From: Comamonas koreensis
GTDB lineage: Bacteria; Pseudomonadota; Gammaproteobacteria; Burkholderiales; Burkholderiaceae_C
Direction: 5' to 3'
Assembly: GCF_021026195.1 (NCBI RefSeq)
Contig: NZ_JAJNCT010000007.1
Coordinates: 1 to 64,000, forward strand
DNA: 64,000 bases
This document shows positions 6,430-15,380 of the stretch, one piece after another. Each line of letters starts with the position of its first letter. The first letter of the stretch is position 1. A program made the position numbers and the translations under genes. A model generated the notes under the pieces. That model was not told where the DNA came from, made no database searches, and was given only the letters and a program-made list of their open reading frames with translations.

Positions 6430-7241
6430 GCACCATCCTTCTCCATCGACTGGAGAACATTACCGTTCGCACAGTCCAGATCGACGGCAAGACCTACTTT
6501 GTCGGCAAGGACGCAGCCGCATCGTTGGGCTATGCGAATGAATCGGACGCGCTGAATACGCATTGCCGTGGGGTCGCCAAACGCTACCCCATCCCTGATG
6601 CGCTCGGCCGGCTGCAGGAAACCCGGATCATCGATGAGCCGGACCTGATGCGACTCATCGTTAACAGCACCCTGCCCACCGCCGAACGGGTTGAGCGCTG
6701 GGTGTTTGAGGAGGTGCTGCCAAGCATTCGCCAGACCGGTGGCTACCAAATTGCCCCGCGCACCCCCGGCGAGATGCTGCTGGCCAGCGCGCAGGCCCTG
6801 CTGGCCGTCGAGCAGAAACAGGCCGAAATCAAAGCTGATGTTGCGCGCCTGGAAGGGCAAGTGCAGGACTTGGCCGAATCCCGGGTTTGGGACCACTGCC
6901 CGCAAAACTGCGAGCCCATCAGCAAGATCGTTGACCGGATGAACAAGCGCTATGCCCTGCCTGATTGGGTGGTACACCGGATCATGCGCGAGCTGCCAAC
7001 CAGCCCTAAGCCGCATGCCATGGTGCGCAACCACCACGAAGAGGCGCGAGGCTCCCAGTATGTTGTTTACGCGGTGGCTGACGTTACCCGGCTATTCGCC
7101 CAGTTCGTGAAGGACTGCGTGCAGGAAACGCCCACCCTCTGGTCCCACCGCGACATTGATAAGCGCTTTCAGCTTATGCCAGACGGCCGGAAGCCAAAGC
7201 CCCTCAAGGCACACGCCAAAGCCGAGATGGCTGCAGCCTGA
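6426..7241 (+). CDS. Phage antirepressor with BRO-N domain
   Basis: The 271-residue protein opens with a BRO-N/Ant domain (residues 1-115; motifs KTYFVGKDAAASLGY, ALNTHCRG and RWVFEEVLPSIR). A linker with a short coiled coil (about residues 120-160) and a distinct C-terminal domain ending in a basic tail follow. Antirepressors of this type inactivate the primary repressor and drive induction. Its start overlaps the arc-like stop, and the whole cassette ends in a hairpin. The target is probably the CI-type protein at 2793, by analogy with P22. Confidence 0.85.
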   Translation: MSTILLHRLENITVRTVQIDGKTYFVGKDAAASLGYANESDALNTHCRGVAKRYPIPDALGRLQETRIIDEPDLMRLIVNSTLPTAERVERWVFEEVLPSIRQTGGYQIAPRTPGEMLLASAQALLAVEQKQAEIKADVARLEGQVQDLAESRVWDHCPQNCEPISKIVDRMNKRYALPDWVVHRIMRELPTSPKPHAMVRNHHEEARGSQYVVYAVADVTRLFAQFVKDCVQETPTLWSHRDIDKRFQLMPDGRKPKPLKAHAKAEMAAA

Positions 7242-7253
7242 CCCACCAAAGCG

Positions 7254-7290
7254 AAACCCCCGGGCGCTCTGACCTGCCCAGGGGTTTCTA
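7254..7290 (+). terminator. Hairpin after the antirepressor gene
   Basis: AAACCCCCGGGC (7254-7265) pairs with GCCCAGGGGTTT (7276-7287) with one mismatch. The T tract is short, so termination may be incomplete. Confidence 0.7.
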
Positions 7291-7319
7291 GATCCGAAGC
7301 TTCTCACAAGGAACGAATC

Positions 7320-8117
7320 ATGTCCGAGATTATGACGCCTCCCAAAGCGGAGGCCAAGCGGAGCCCTGCGCGCCAGCAAGCGAAGCACCGCGATCCAGTG
7401 CCAACGCGCCCAACTGAGGCCGAGCGCCTGCAGACTGAAGCACTTCAGATCCTCCACTATATCTGCACCGAGCTGTCTCAGGCTGAACTGCGCGACATGC
7501 CACATGCGCAGGCAGAAGCAATTGAGTGCGATACGGTGCTGTTCAACCTGCTCAACCCGGAAGAATCGGACAGCCCTCAGATGGGCACCTTGGCAAGCCT
7601 CGTGATGTTGCGCCAGTGCGTGCAAAACACCTTCGCATGCCTTGAGGCTGCGTCTGGCCCAACAGTGCCCGTCGCAGCTGCCACTGCTGCACTGCTGGAG
7701 CACATCGACCAGTACGCCGAGCGGCTGCACTCAGCAATCTCGGGCCTGCCTGCAAGCCTCGAAGATCTCCGGACCTTGACTACCTTCGCAGGCATCAAGA
7801 CCTTCCGCGACCGGCCGACACCGCCGATCCGGCGTGTTGATCAAGCACCACCTCCAGGCAAGACCCATGCTCAACAGCGCCGCGTTCTTGAGTTCGTCGC
7901 CCAGCATGCTGGAACCGTGAATGAGTTGCTTATGCAGATGCAGGCCGACTCAAAGATCAGCCATGACAGCCAGGTGCTGCTGGGGGGCGCCCAGGCAATC
8001 ACCCAATACATTGGCGCAGCTGCAGACGACGCACTGGGCGGCGACATTATTGGCGACTTTGAGCGCTGGACCTATGGACCCAATTTTGCGGACGCGGGCA
8101 AAGGAGCATCAGCATGA
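7320..8117 (+). CDS. Hypothetical phage protein (265 aa)
   Basis: AAGGAACG precedes the ATG. The protein has a basic, disordered N-terminal 40 residues, an all-helical middle section (residues 40-150) and a second helical section near the C-terminus. No motif is recognised. It overlaps the next gene by four bases (ATGA), and the two resemble one another in build (basic Ala/Pro-rich N-terminus, helical body of similar length), so they may be partners. Confidence 0.7.
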   Translation: MSEIMTPPKAEAKRSPARQQAKHRDPVPTRPTEAERLQTEALQILHYICTELSQAELRDMPHAQAEAIECDTVLFNLLNPEESDSPQMGTLASLVMLRQCVQNTFACLEAASGPTVPVAAATAALLEHIDQYAERLHSAISGLPASLEDLRTLTTFAGIKTFRDRPTPPIRRVDQAPPPGKTHAQQRRVLEFVAQHAGTVNELLMQMQADSKISHDSQVLLGGAQAITQYIGAAADDALGGDIIGDFERWTYGPNFADAGKGASA

Positions 8118-8920
8118 ATGCAGTTCTTGAAAAGCCTCCAGTAAAAGCTCGCGGCCGCAAGGCGGCGCCAGCCGCACCAGCCCCTATGCCAGTTCGACTT
8201 GCTTCTACTGATGCAACCCTGTTCGCAGAAGTGGGCGACTTCCTGGCTCAAGCCAGTGGCTCCGATGAACCGCATGGTTTCAGCGGAGACTCAGATCGTC
8301 TGCTGAGCATTGGAGCAATGATCGCGCTTGATGCCGCAAAAAGTAAGTACTCGAACACGAACGCAGAGAACACAGCTTATGACGTGGCGGCATGCATCAA
8401 CGCTGCTCGCCTTGTGCCTGACGATACTGAGTCAGTAGAGCGAACCGTAAACATCCACTGTGCTTCTGAGCGTTTAGCAGCCATAACAGGAAGTGCTATT
8501 CATCAAGTCATCTTCACCGATGTTCCTCGCCCCACACGTACACCTGCGCCGGCATCAGAAAGCAAGCACAAGCATTTCACTCAAGCCCAGCGCAATGAGC
8601 TGCACTGGCTAGCGTACGTGCACATGGACTGCGCCAGCAGCGTTATCAGCCAGTATGCGGAGCACGCCAACTCCGAGGAGGTGTTCGCACTACGCGACCT
8701 ATTGGGCACATATTGCGAAAGCACTGACGAAGCTATTAAGGCTGCGGAGTCAGGTGATGGGCCACTTGCTGACACCTCTGCCGACCTGAGCAAGATCATC
8801 AACCTGTTCCACGCGGTCAACCACGACGAACGCAGCGACAAGGTCCTGCATGGCGTCAACCACTTGCTGATGAGCGCAAAAAGAATCGTGGATGGTGACC
8901 TGGGGGTGCTCCATGAGTAG
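8114..8920 (+). CDS. Hypothetical phage protein (268 aa)
   Basis: The N-terminal 30 residues are basic and Ala/Pro-rich (KPPVKARGRKAAPAAPAP), like a nucleic-acid-binding tail. The body is helical, contains several Cys residues and has a charged C-terminus. Four-base overlap with the upstream gene and overlap with the downstream gene place it in one transcript running to the integrase. No family is recognised. Confidence 0.7.
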   Translation: MNAVLEKPPVKARGRKAAPAAPAPMPVRLASTDATLFAEVGDFLAQASGSDEPHGFSGDSDRLLSIGAMIALDAAKSKYSNTNAENTAYDVAACINAARLVPDDTESVERTVNIHCASERLAAITGSAIHQVIFTDVPRPTRTPAPASESKHKHFTQAQRNELHWLAYVHMDCASSVISQYAEHANSEEVFALRDLLGTYCESTDEAIKAAESGDGPLADTSADLSKIINLFHAVNHDERSDKVLHGVNHLLMSAKRIVDGDLGVLHE

Positions 8921-9209
8921 GCACTACAGCCCACCACTCCCAACTCAGGCGCCGCGCACTGGCTCGCCCTTCGACATCCTCAGAGAAGTTGCGGAGCGCC
9001 GGGCGAAGCAGCACAGCCCCGCCTGCTGGTGCGAAACCTGCGATACCGCTGCCAACAACGGGGTGCGCTCACGCATGAGCCTGTGCCCCGATTGCGGCAA
9101 CAAGCGATGCCCCAAAGCCACCCACCACGACAACGCCTGCACCAACAGCAACGCGCCAGGGCAGCCTGGTTCGAGCTGGGAGCATATGAAAGGTCCGTCA
9201 AATGAATAA
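8913..9209 (+). CDS. Small cysteine-rich, zinc-ribbon-like protein (98 aa)
   Basis: The ATG at 8913 overlaps the end of the previous gene. The protein contains CWCETC (about residue 39) and CPDCGNKRC (about residue 59), spaced as in a treble-clef or zinc-ribbon fold, followed by a His/Asn-rich, probably disordered tail. Small proteins with this 'CPDC...RCP..T.H...C' pattern are common in tailed-phage early regions. The metal binding is inferred from the cysteine spacing. Confidence 0.65.
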   Translation: MSRHYSPPLPTQAPRTGSPFDILREVAERRAKQHSPACWCETCDTAANNGVRSRMSLCPDCGNKRCPKATHHDNACTNSNAPGQPGSSWEHMKGPSNE

Positions 9210-9630
9210 GCGAGCGCAAGTGCCCATGCTCCTCACAGGAGACGCAAACATTCCGGCCATGCCGATGACCGAGGCACAGGTGAACCATCTGCGCCGGCTG
9301 CTGGCCTGGCTGCGCTGTGCCTACATGCTGGATGAGCACATGCAACGCGGCTTCTTGCAAGGCGCGGCGTTGTCTGTACAGCATGGGGCGGCAACCCCCA
9401 AGCGCGCTGGCGAGATCCTGCAGCAGCAGGCCGACAAGATCAACCAGGTTCCCGCATACGTGCGCCAGGCCCACAAGATGCTCCGCAAGGCCTTGCTGGA
9501 GCATGACCGGAAATCTGGCGTGGTCGAAGGCTGCAGGGCAGAGGAAAACCTGCAGGCCATGCCGGTGAGCGAGAAACCTGCAGGTGCTGCAGGTGCATTG
9601 ATTTCGATCAGAACCAGAAAGGAGCCATGA
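9202..9630 (+). CDS. Hypothetical phage protein (142 aa)
   Basis: The start overlaps the previous stop by eight bases and the stop overlaps the excisionase start (ATGA). The protein is largely helical with a long charged helix around residues 65-105. No motif identifies a function. Confidence 0.6.
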   Translation: MNKRAQVPMLLTGDANIPAMPMTEAQVNHLRRLLAWLRCAYMLDEHMQRGFLQGAALSVQHGAATPKRAGEILQQQADKINQVPAYVRQAHKMLRKALLEHDRKSGVVEGCRAEENLQAMPVSEKPAGAAGALISIRTRKEP

Positions 9631-9842
9631 TGGCCGCACGATTTGTACGCATTGTCAAATTTTGCGCAGAGACTGGATACTCTGATCGCGCAGTTGAGAC
9701 GAAGATTCACCGGGGAGTTTGGATTGAAGGCAAGGAATACGTCCGCGCCCCGGACAATAATATTTTGATCGATATGGAAGGTTACAACCAATGGGCCGCA
9801 AAGCAACGACAGGAGGTGTTAGACCGCGAGGTGACCGCATAG
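9627..9842 (+). CDS. Excisionase-like protein (Xis)
   Basis: The 71-residue protein has a winged-helix pattern typical of recombination directionality factors: VRIVKFCAETGYSDRAVETKIHRGVW, with a second strand containing GKEYVRAPDNNILID. It immediately precedes and overlaps the integrase gene by 52 bases, as lambda xis overlaps int. It should control the direction of site-specific recombination at the tRNA-Ser attachment site. Confidence 0.8.
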   Translation: MMAARFVRIVKFCAETGYSDRAVETKIHRGVWIEGKEYVRAPDNNILIDMEGYNQWAAKQRQEVLDREVTA

Positions 9843-11002
9843 AGGTTCGTTTCACCTGGAATGGGAAACAGGTCTCCCCTACGCTTGATCTTCGCCCCAC
9901 TGCCGCAAACCTCAAACATGCGGCTCGGGTGCGAGCCACCATAGTCGAAGAAATAAAGCACGGCACCTTCAGCTTTTCAGCGCATTTCCCCGACTACAAG
10001 CACCTACAGCAACACCAGCCAGAGAGCGAGGCTGGCATGCGAACCTTCCTAGAGTGGTCGAGGGTATGGGTCACCCTCTCCGCTCGGAGCTTGGAGCATT
10101 CCACGCATGCCATTTATGTCCGTCATCTAAATGCATATTGGGTGCCTGCATTCGGAAGCCTGCGGCCAGAGAAAATAAGCCATGAAATGGTATTAACTCA
10201 CTTGGCAACATTGAGCAAAGACCGAATGGACTTGGAAACCGGACGCAAAATGAAAGGCCTATCGCGGAAAACACAGAATAATATTCTGATCCCACTGCGT
10301 GGTGTTTTCGACCTGATATGCAAACCACCAAGCCGAGTAAGCAACCCAGTTGAAGGAATAGATAATCAGAAGATCCAAAAAGCCAACCCTGACCCTTTTG
10401 CACCTGATGAGGTTGAATTGATCCTCAAGGAAATGCAAAAGCGTTTTGGGGAGGTAATGACAGATTATTTTGAATTCTCATTCTTTGCCGGGTTACGGGC
10501 AAGCGAGCATATCGCGCTGAGGTGGGAGGATGTGGACTTACGGAAGTCCACTGTGCTGGTTCGCCGCTCCAAGGTGATGACCATGGAAAAAGACCGCACC
10601 AAAACCAACGTTGAACGCACGGTGGAGCTTAACCAGCGCGCCGCCAGCGTGATTCAGCGCCAGCGCGCAAGGACTGCAGCAATGAATGCGGAGGTGTTCT
10701 ATAACCCGAACACGGGAGCGCCCTATCACGACGAGCAGTCGCAGCGCAGAGCCTGGCGCATCACCTTGCGCGCCATTGGCGTGCGATACAGGGCGCCCAA
10801 GGAATGCCGGGACACCAGCGTAACCCTGGCGCTCATGGCGGGCGCGAATCCCATGTGGGTGGCCATGCAGCACGGGCACTCTGTGCAGGTGATGATGCGC
10901 GACTATGCAAAGTGGATTCCGTCAGCAGATCGAGGCGCAAACCTCGCAGCGGTCAATGCTGCGATCACCACCCAGGCCACACCCCGAAAAGAAGCGATTT
11001 AG
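9791..11002 (+). CDS. int: Tyrosine recombinase (prophage integrase)
   Basis: The 403-residue protein has an N-terminal arm-binding domain (residues 1-65), a core-binding domain (about 80-190) and a catalytic domain. Catalytic residues visible are Arg236 (AGLRASEH), Arg340 (ECRDTS), His363 (HGHS) and Tyr372 (RDYAKW), with His363-Tyr372 spaced as usual. The normal His of the HxxR box is Lys337 here. GGAAGG lies 9 bases before the ATG. It should integrate the prophage at the adjacent tRNA-Ser. Confidence 0.9.
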   Translation: MGRKATTGGVRPRGDRIEVRFTWNGKQVSPTLDLRPTAANLKHAARVRATIVEEIKHGTFSFSAHFPDYKHLQQHQPESEAGMRTFLEWSRVWVTLSARSLEHSTHAIYVRHLNAYWVPAFGSLRPEKISHEMVLTHLATLSKDRMDLETGRKMKGLSRKTQNNILIPLRGVFDLICKPPSRVSNPVEGIDNQKIQKANPDPFAPDEVELILKEMQKRFGEVMTDYFEFSFFAGLRASEHIALRWEDVDLRKSTVLVRRSKVMTMEKDRTKTNVERTVELNQRAASVIQRQRARTAAMNAEVFYNPNTGAPYHDEQSQRRAWRITLRAIGVRYRAPKECRDTSVTLALMAGANPMWVAMQHGHSVQVMMRDYAKWIPSADRGANLAAVNAAITTQATPRKEAI

Positions 11003-11048
11003 GGATGGATTAGGGATGACTTGAGAGCGCACCACCCATGCATAGAAA

Positions 11049-11079
11049 AAGCCCCAAGTGAATCAATCACTTGGGGCTT
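11049..11079. terminator. Bidirectional intrinsic terminator between int and tRNA-Ser
   Basis: AAGCCCCAAGTG (11049-11060) and CACTTGGGGCTT (11068-11079) form a perfect 12-bp stem. A runs on the left and T-rich sequence on the right allow it to stop both the integrase transcript and the tRNA transcript. Confidence 0.85.
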
Positions 11080-11086
11080 ATCTTAT

Positions 11087-11179
11087 TGGCGGAAACGGAG
11101 GGATTCGAACCCTCGATGAGGCTCTACACCCCATACTCCCTTAGCAGGGGAGCACCTTCGGCCACTCGGTCACGTTTCC
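11087..11179 (-). tRNA. tRNA-Ser(GCT)
   Basis: The reverse strand folds as a class II tRNA of 93 bases with encoded CCA. The acceptor GGAAACG pairs with CGTTTCC, the T arm is GAGGG-TTCGAAT-CCCTC, the anticodon loop is CTGCTAA (anticodon GCT) and a long variable arm is present. Its 3' end faces the prophage. Confidence 0.97.
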
Positions 11180-11204
11180 AATACAGCTATTCTAACCTGA
11201 AAAA

Positions 11205-12485
11205 TCAGGCCGATTTGGAAACTTCTGCAGAATCCAGACCAAAAGCGGTGTGCAGAGCACGAACAGCCAGTTCCAGGTACTTCTCATCGATCACGACCGA
11301 GGTCTTGATTTCTGAGGTGGAGATCATCTGGATGTTGATGCCCTCTTCGGCCAGTGCGCGGAACATGGTGGATGCAACGCCCACGTGGCTGCGCATGCCG
11401 ATACCGACGATGCTCACCTTGCAGATGTTGGGGTTGCCGATGACTTCGTCAGCGCCCAGCTTGGGCACCACTTCTTCGCGCAGCAGCTCAACCGTGCGGT
11501 TGAAGTCGCCCTGGTTGACGGTGAAGCTGAAGTCGGTCTTGCCGTCCTTGCCGATGTTTTGCAGGATCACGTCCACATCGATGTTGGCTTCTGCCACCGG
11601 GCCCAGGATCTGGTAAGCGATGCCGGGGGTGTCAGGCACGCCACGGACGGAGATTTTGGCTTCGCTGCGGTTGAAAGCGATGCCCGATACGAGGGCCTTT
11701 TCCATCTTTTCGTCTTCCTCAAATGTGATCAGAGTGCCCGATTTGGCCTCTTCATCCAATGCAATATCCCAGGGCGTGAAGCTCGACAGCACACGCATTG
11801 GCACTTTGTACTTGCCGGCAAATTCCACCGAACGGATCTGCAGCACCTTGGAGCCCAGGCTCGCCATCTCCAGCATTTCCTCGAAGCTCACAGTCTTGAG
11901 GCGCTGTGCGGCAGACACCACGCGTGGGTCGGTGGTGTAGACACCATCGACGTCGGTATAGATCAGGCATTCTGCGGCCTTCATGGCGGCAGCCACGGCG
12001 ACAGCCGAGGTGTCCGAGCCGCCACGGCCGAGAGTCGTGATATTGCCATTCGGGTCAATGCCCTGGAAACCGGTGACGATGACCACGCGGCCTGCGTCCA
12101 GATCGGCCCGCACGCGCTGGTCATCGATCGATTCAATGCGCGCCTTGGTGTAGCTGTCGTCGGTGCGCACTGGCACTTGCCAGCCGGTGTAGCTCACCGA
12201 AGGTACGCCTTCGGCCTGCAGCGCAATGGCCAGCAGGGCCGACGAGGCCTGCTCGCCAGTGGCGGCCAGCATGTCCAGCTCACGGTAATAGGACTTGTCT
12301 GCGCGGCTGGGTGCCAGCTCACTGGCCAGACCCAACAGACGGTTGGTTTCGCCACTCATGGCGCTGGGCACCACCACCATCTGGTGGCCAGCCCTTGCCC
12401 ACTTGGCGACGCGTTTGGCGACATTGCGGATGCGCTCGGAAGAGCCCATCGACGTGCCGCCGTACTTATGAACGATCAGTGCCAT
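11205..12485 (-). CDS. lysC: Aspartate kinase
   Basis: Phosphorylates aspartate as the first step of Lys, Thr and Met synthesis. The N-terminus MALIVHKYGGTSMGSSERI is the amino-acid-kinase signature KYGGTS, and RGGSDTSAVA supports the fold. Two ACT domains follow (residues about 265-340 and 345-420) with the allosteric SVVGIG-like segment (VSIVGIGMRS) that binds lysine and threonine. At 426 residues it matches monofunctional LysC. It is monocistronic-looking, between tRNA-Ser and tilS, both on the same strand. Confidence 0.97.
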   Translation of the reverse strand: MALIVHKYGGTSMGSSERIRNVAKRVAKWARAGHQMVVVPSAMSGETNRLLGLASELAPSRADKSYYRELDMLAATGEQASSALLAIALQAEGVPSVSYTGWQVPVRTDDSYTKARIESIDDQRVRADLDAGRVVIVTGFQGIDPNGNITTLGRGGSDTSAVAVAAAMKAAECLIYTDVDGVYTTDPRVVSAAQRLKTVSFEEMLEMASLGSKVLQIRSVEFAGKYKVPMRVLSSFTPWDIALDEEAKSGTLITFEEDEKMEKALVSGIAFNRSEAKISVRGVPDTPGIAYQILGPVAEANIDVDVILQNIGKDGKTDFSFTVNQGDFNRTVELLREEVVPKLGADEVIGNPNICKVSIVGIGMRSHVGVASTMFRALAEEGINIQMISTSEIKTSVVIDEKYLELAVRALHTAFGLDSAEVSKSA

Positions 12486-12562
12486 TGAATATCACGATGA
12501 CGAAACACGAAGCTCGGCGTTGATGCAAAGTGTTTTGGCACGCCGTCGGAATCGTACATTAG

Positions 12563-13543
12563 TCAGACCAAAACTGGCGGATTGTACCAATCGATGACAT
12601 CTCTGTGGCGCTGTATATACCCACTGCCCACTTTTATATGGATTTGGTGGCCCCGCGTGGTGCAGCGCTGCAGCTGCTGCAGCAGTTGCGCCAGCTGCGC
12701 AGCACTGGGGGTCTGGCCATGGGCTGTGCGCAGCCAGTAACGCAAAACATTGGCCATGCGCGCCTCGCTCAGCGCCTGCAGCGCGCGGATGCGCGGCGGC
12801 GCGCCGGTGGCCTGCAGGTCGATCTGCGCCAGATCATCGAGCAACTGGGCCGCCTGCGCCGCATGGGCGCTGCTGCGTGCCACCGTTTGCGCTATCTGCG
12901 GAAAGGCCTGCACCAGAGCGGGCATGACCTGCTGGCGGATGCGGTTGCGTGTGTAGCGCGTGTCGGTGTTGCTGGGGTCTTCCACCCAGGCAATGCCCAG
13001 CGCAGCCAGATCAGTGCGGATCTGCGCACTGCCCAGCCCCAGATAGGGCCGTGCCCACTGCAAGCCTGCGCGCTGCCACTGCGGGCGCATGCCTGCCAGC
13101 CCGGCCACCCCGGCGCCGCGCGACAGTGCCAGCACCACGGTCTCGACCTGGTCATCAGCATGCTGGGCCAGCGCCATGGTCTGGATGGCGCCCTGCCCTG
13201 CATCAGCGGCAGCCAGCACGGCCTCGGTCAGCGCCCGGTAGCGCGCAATGCGTGCCGCATCCTCCGGGCTTTGGCCTGGTTGCGCATGCGCGTTCACCGC
13301 CGCCACCTGCAAAGGCACTGCCCAGGCAATGCATTGGGCACGGCAATGGGCTTCAAACACAGCCGCTGCCGCCTGCAGGCCGTGGTTGATATGGATGGCA
13401 TGCACCTGGCCGGGAAAGCGCTGCAGGCAAGCCCAGAGCAACGCCGTGGAATCAGCCCCGCCGCTGTAGGCCACGGCCAGCGGCAGCGCGGGCTGCCAGC
13501 CGTTCAGCGCAGCAACAATGGCGGGCTCAGCCATGGCATGCAC
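12563..13543 (-). CDS. tilS: tRNA(Ile)-lysidine synthase
   Basis: Attaches lysine to C34 of tRNA-Ile(CAU) so that it reads AUA. The PP-loop ATPase motif SGGADST lies near residue 28, and the N-type ATPase continues with HINHGL and AQHADDQVETV segments. At 326 residues it is short for TilS (E. coli 432), ending just after the N-terminal catalytic part and a reduced middle domain. Start ATGs at 13543 and 13534 are both possible. A terminator hairpin for the upstream accA transcript sits in its leader. Confidence 0.93.
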   Translation of the reverse strand: MHAMAEPAIVAALNGWQPALPLAVAYSGGADSTALLWACLQRFPGQVHAIHINHGLQAAAAVFEAHCRAQCIAWAVPLQVAAVNAHAQPGQSPEDAARIARYRALTEAVLAAADAGQGAIQTMALAQHADDQVETVVLALSRGAGVAGLAGMRPQWQRAGLQWARPYLGLGSAQIRTDLAALGIAWVEDPSNTDTRYTRNRIRQQVMPALVQAFPQIAQTVARSSAHAAQAAQLLDDLAQIDLQATGAPPRIRALQALSEARMANVLRYWLRTAHGQTPSAAQLAQLLQQLQRCTTRGHQIHIKVGSGYIQRHRDVIDWYNPPVLV

Positions 13544-13550
13544 TCCACAG

Positions 13551-13576
13551 CAAAAAGCCTCCGCAACGGGAGGCTT
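13551..13576 (-). terminator. Intrinsic terminator of accA
   Basis: On the minus strand AAGCCTCC pairs with GGAGGCTT and is followed by five Ts. It lies between accA and the tilS start codon. Confidence 0.8.
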
Positions 13577-13620
13577 GGCAGCAGCAGCGGCGCAGCATCA
13601 GCAGCGGCCGGCAGCAGGCA

Positions 13621-14595
13621 TCAATGCTCAGCCTTGGTGTCTGAGAAACGGCCATAGCTTTGCAGGCGCTCGTAGCGGCGGTCCAGCAGCTCGGCGGGCT
13701 TGAGGTCAGCCAGCTGGCGGAAGGCATCGCTCAGGCCGCGCTTGAGCAGCGCCGCCATTTGCTTGTGGTCACGGTGGGCGCCACCGACGGGCTCGTGGAT
13801 GATCTTGTCGATCAGACCCAAGGCCTTGAGGCGGTGCGCGGTGATGCCCATCGCATCGGCCGCTTCCTGGGCCTTGTCGCTGGTCTTCCACAGGATGGAG
13901 GCACAGCCTTCGGGACTGATGGTGGAGTACACCGAGTACTGCAGCATCAGCACCTGGTCGGCCACCGAGATACCCAGCGCGCCGCCCGAGCCACCTTCAC
14001 CGATGATGGTGGAGATGATTGGCACTTCCAGCTGCGCCATTTCATAGATGTTGCGGCCAATGGCCTCGGACTGGCCGCGCTCTTCGGCGTCAATGCCGGG
14101 GTAGGCACCGGGCGTATCGACAAAGGTGAACACCGGCAGCTTGAACTTCTCGGCGGTCTTCATCAGGCGCAGCGCCTTGCGGTAGCCCTCGGGCTTGCTC
14201 ATGCCGAAGTTGCGCAGGGTGCGCTCCTTGGTGTCGCGCCCCTTTTGGTGGCCCACCACCATGCAGGGGTTGCCATTGAAGCGCGCCAGGCCGCCCACGA
14301 TGGACAGGTCATCGGCAAAGTGGCGGTCACCATGCATTTCAACGAAATCGGTGAAGATCTCGTTCACATAGTCCAGGGTATAGGGACGCTCGGGGTGGCG
14401 TGCGATCTTGGTGATCTGCCAGGGGGAAAGCTCGCTGTAGATGTCCTTGGTCAGCTGCTGGCTTTTCTTGCTGAGCTGATCGATCTCTTCAGAGATATCG
14501 ACTGCGCTTTCGCTTTGCACATAGCGCAGTTCATCAATTTTGGTTTCCAGCTCCGCAATCGGTTGCTCGAAATCCAGGAATGTTCTTTTCGCCAA
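13621..14595 (-). CDS. accA: Acetyl-CoA carboxylase carboxyltransferase subunit alpha
   Basis: Forms the carboxyltransferase with AccD and transfers CO2 from carboxybiotin to acetyl-CoA. The 324-residue protein opens with a coiled-coil helix ([12 protein letters not shown]) and carries the crotonase-type core with GGARFNG-like and [10 protein letters not shown] segments, the latter forming an oxyanion hole. Length matches E. coli AccA (319). The start is a TTG at 14595 preceded by AGGAG seven bases upstream; no ATG or GTG fits better. Confidence 0.97.
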   Translation of the reverse strand: MAKRTFLDFEQPIAELETKIDELRYVQSESAVDISEEIDQLSKKSQQLTKDIYSELSPWQITKIARHPERPYTLDYVNEIFTDFVEMHGDRHFADDLSIVGGLARFNGNPCMVVGHQKGRDTKERTLRNFGMSKPEGYRKALRLMKTAEKFKLPVFTFVDTPGAYPGIDAEERGQSEAIGRNIYEMAQLEVPIISTIIGEGGSGGALGISVADQVLMLQYSVYSTISPEGCASILWKTSDKAQEAADAMGITAHRLKALGLIDKIIHEPVGGAHRDHKQMAALLKRGLSDAFRQLADLKPAELLDRRYERLQSYGRFSDTKAEH

Positions 14596-14672
14596 AATGA
14601 TTCTCCTCGAGAAAAGCCGCAGGCAGCCTTCTCATAACGACCGACAGTGTAACCGCATGCGGCCAAACCAGA

Positions 14673-15323
14673 TCAATCTGCATCCTGCCCCAGTGGCATG
14701 GCATTCTGGGATCGCCAGATCAGCCAGGCCGCCACACTGGCCCAGGGTTGCCAGGCCTGGGCCACCTCGCGCGCATCGCTGCGGCTGACGGCCTCGCCCG
14801 AAAAATAATGGTCGCTGATGCCCTGCAGCAGCGCTGCGTCGTCGATGGCCAGCACATTGGGCCGCCCCAGATGGAACAGCAGAAACATCTCCGCGCCCCA
14901 GCGTGCGATGCCGCGCTGCGCCAGCAGCTGCTCGATGACGGCATCATCGTCGACATGCACCCAGGACAGCGCATCCTTGGGCTCCTGCACAAACCACTGG
15001 GCGAGATCGCGCAGATAGCCCAGCTTGCGCTGCGGCAGGCGGATGGCCTTGGCGGCCTCGTCCGTCAGCGCCAGCATGGCCTTGGGCGTGGCTGCGCCCA
15101 GCGCTGCCACCAGCCGCTTCCACAGCTGGCGCGCCGAATTGTCCGAGAGTTGCTGCCAGACCACCGAGCGCATCAGCAGCGCAAAGCCGTCCGCCTCGCG
15201 GCGCAGCATCTCGCCGGCATAGAGCGGCGCGAGCCGGCGCATCACCCGGTCCTTGCGGGCCAGGTGTTTGCAGGCGACGGCCCAGTCTTCCGCTGACAGC
15301 GGTTTGTTGCTGATACCAGGCAT
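14673..15323 (-). CDS. DNA-3-methyladenine glycosylase II-like (HhH-GPD)
   Basis: Removes alkylated purines from DNA. The 216-residue protein has the HhH-GPD fold: SVVWQQLSDNSARQLWKRLV, then the hairpin QRGIARWGAEMFLLFHLG, then the catalytic aspartate in VLAIDDAAL. It is AlkA-related but lacks the N-terminal AlkA beta domain. It lies 57 bases from cysS on the same strand and is a common neighbour of cysS in this family. Confidence 0.88.
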   Translation of the reverse strand: MPGISNKPLSAEDWAVACKHLARKDRVMRRLAPLYAGEMLRREADGFALLMRSVVWQQLSDNSARQLWKRLVAALGAATPKAMLALTDEAAKAIRLPQRKLGYLRDLAQWFVQEPKDALSWVHVDDDAVIEQLLAQRGIARWGAEMFLLFHLGRPNVLAIDDAALLQGISDHYFSGEAVSRSDAREVAQAWQPWASVAAWLIWRSQNAMPLGQDAD

Positions 15324-15380
15324 CGGGCTAGACGGACCGCGTCAACGCCAGGGACAGATTCACCTCATCCACAGCGCGCA

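Larger units (their letters stand above)
1..11086. mobile_element. Integrase end of a temperate prophage at tRNA-Ser
   Basis: This block holds phage replication genes, Cro/CI-type regulators, a P22-like antirepressor cassette, many short overlapping unknown genes, an excisionase and a tyrosine recombinase. The recombinase ends 84 bp from the 3' end of a tRNA-Ser gene, the usual attB position for this integrase class. Chromosomal housekeeping genes begin immediately beyond the tRNA. The left end, the structural genes and the second att copy are outside the window, so whether the prophage is complete cannot be judged. The exact crossover point is inferred, not seen. Confidence 0.85.
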
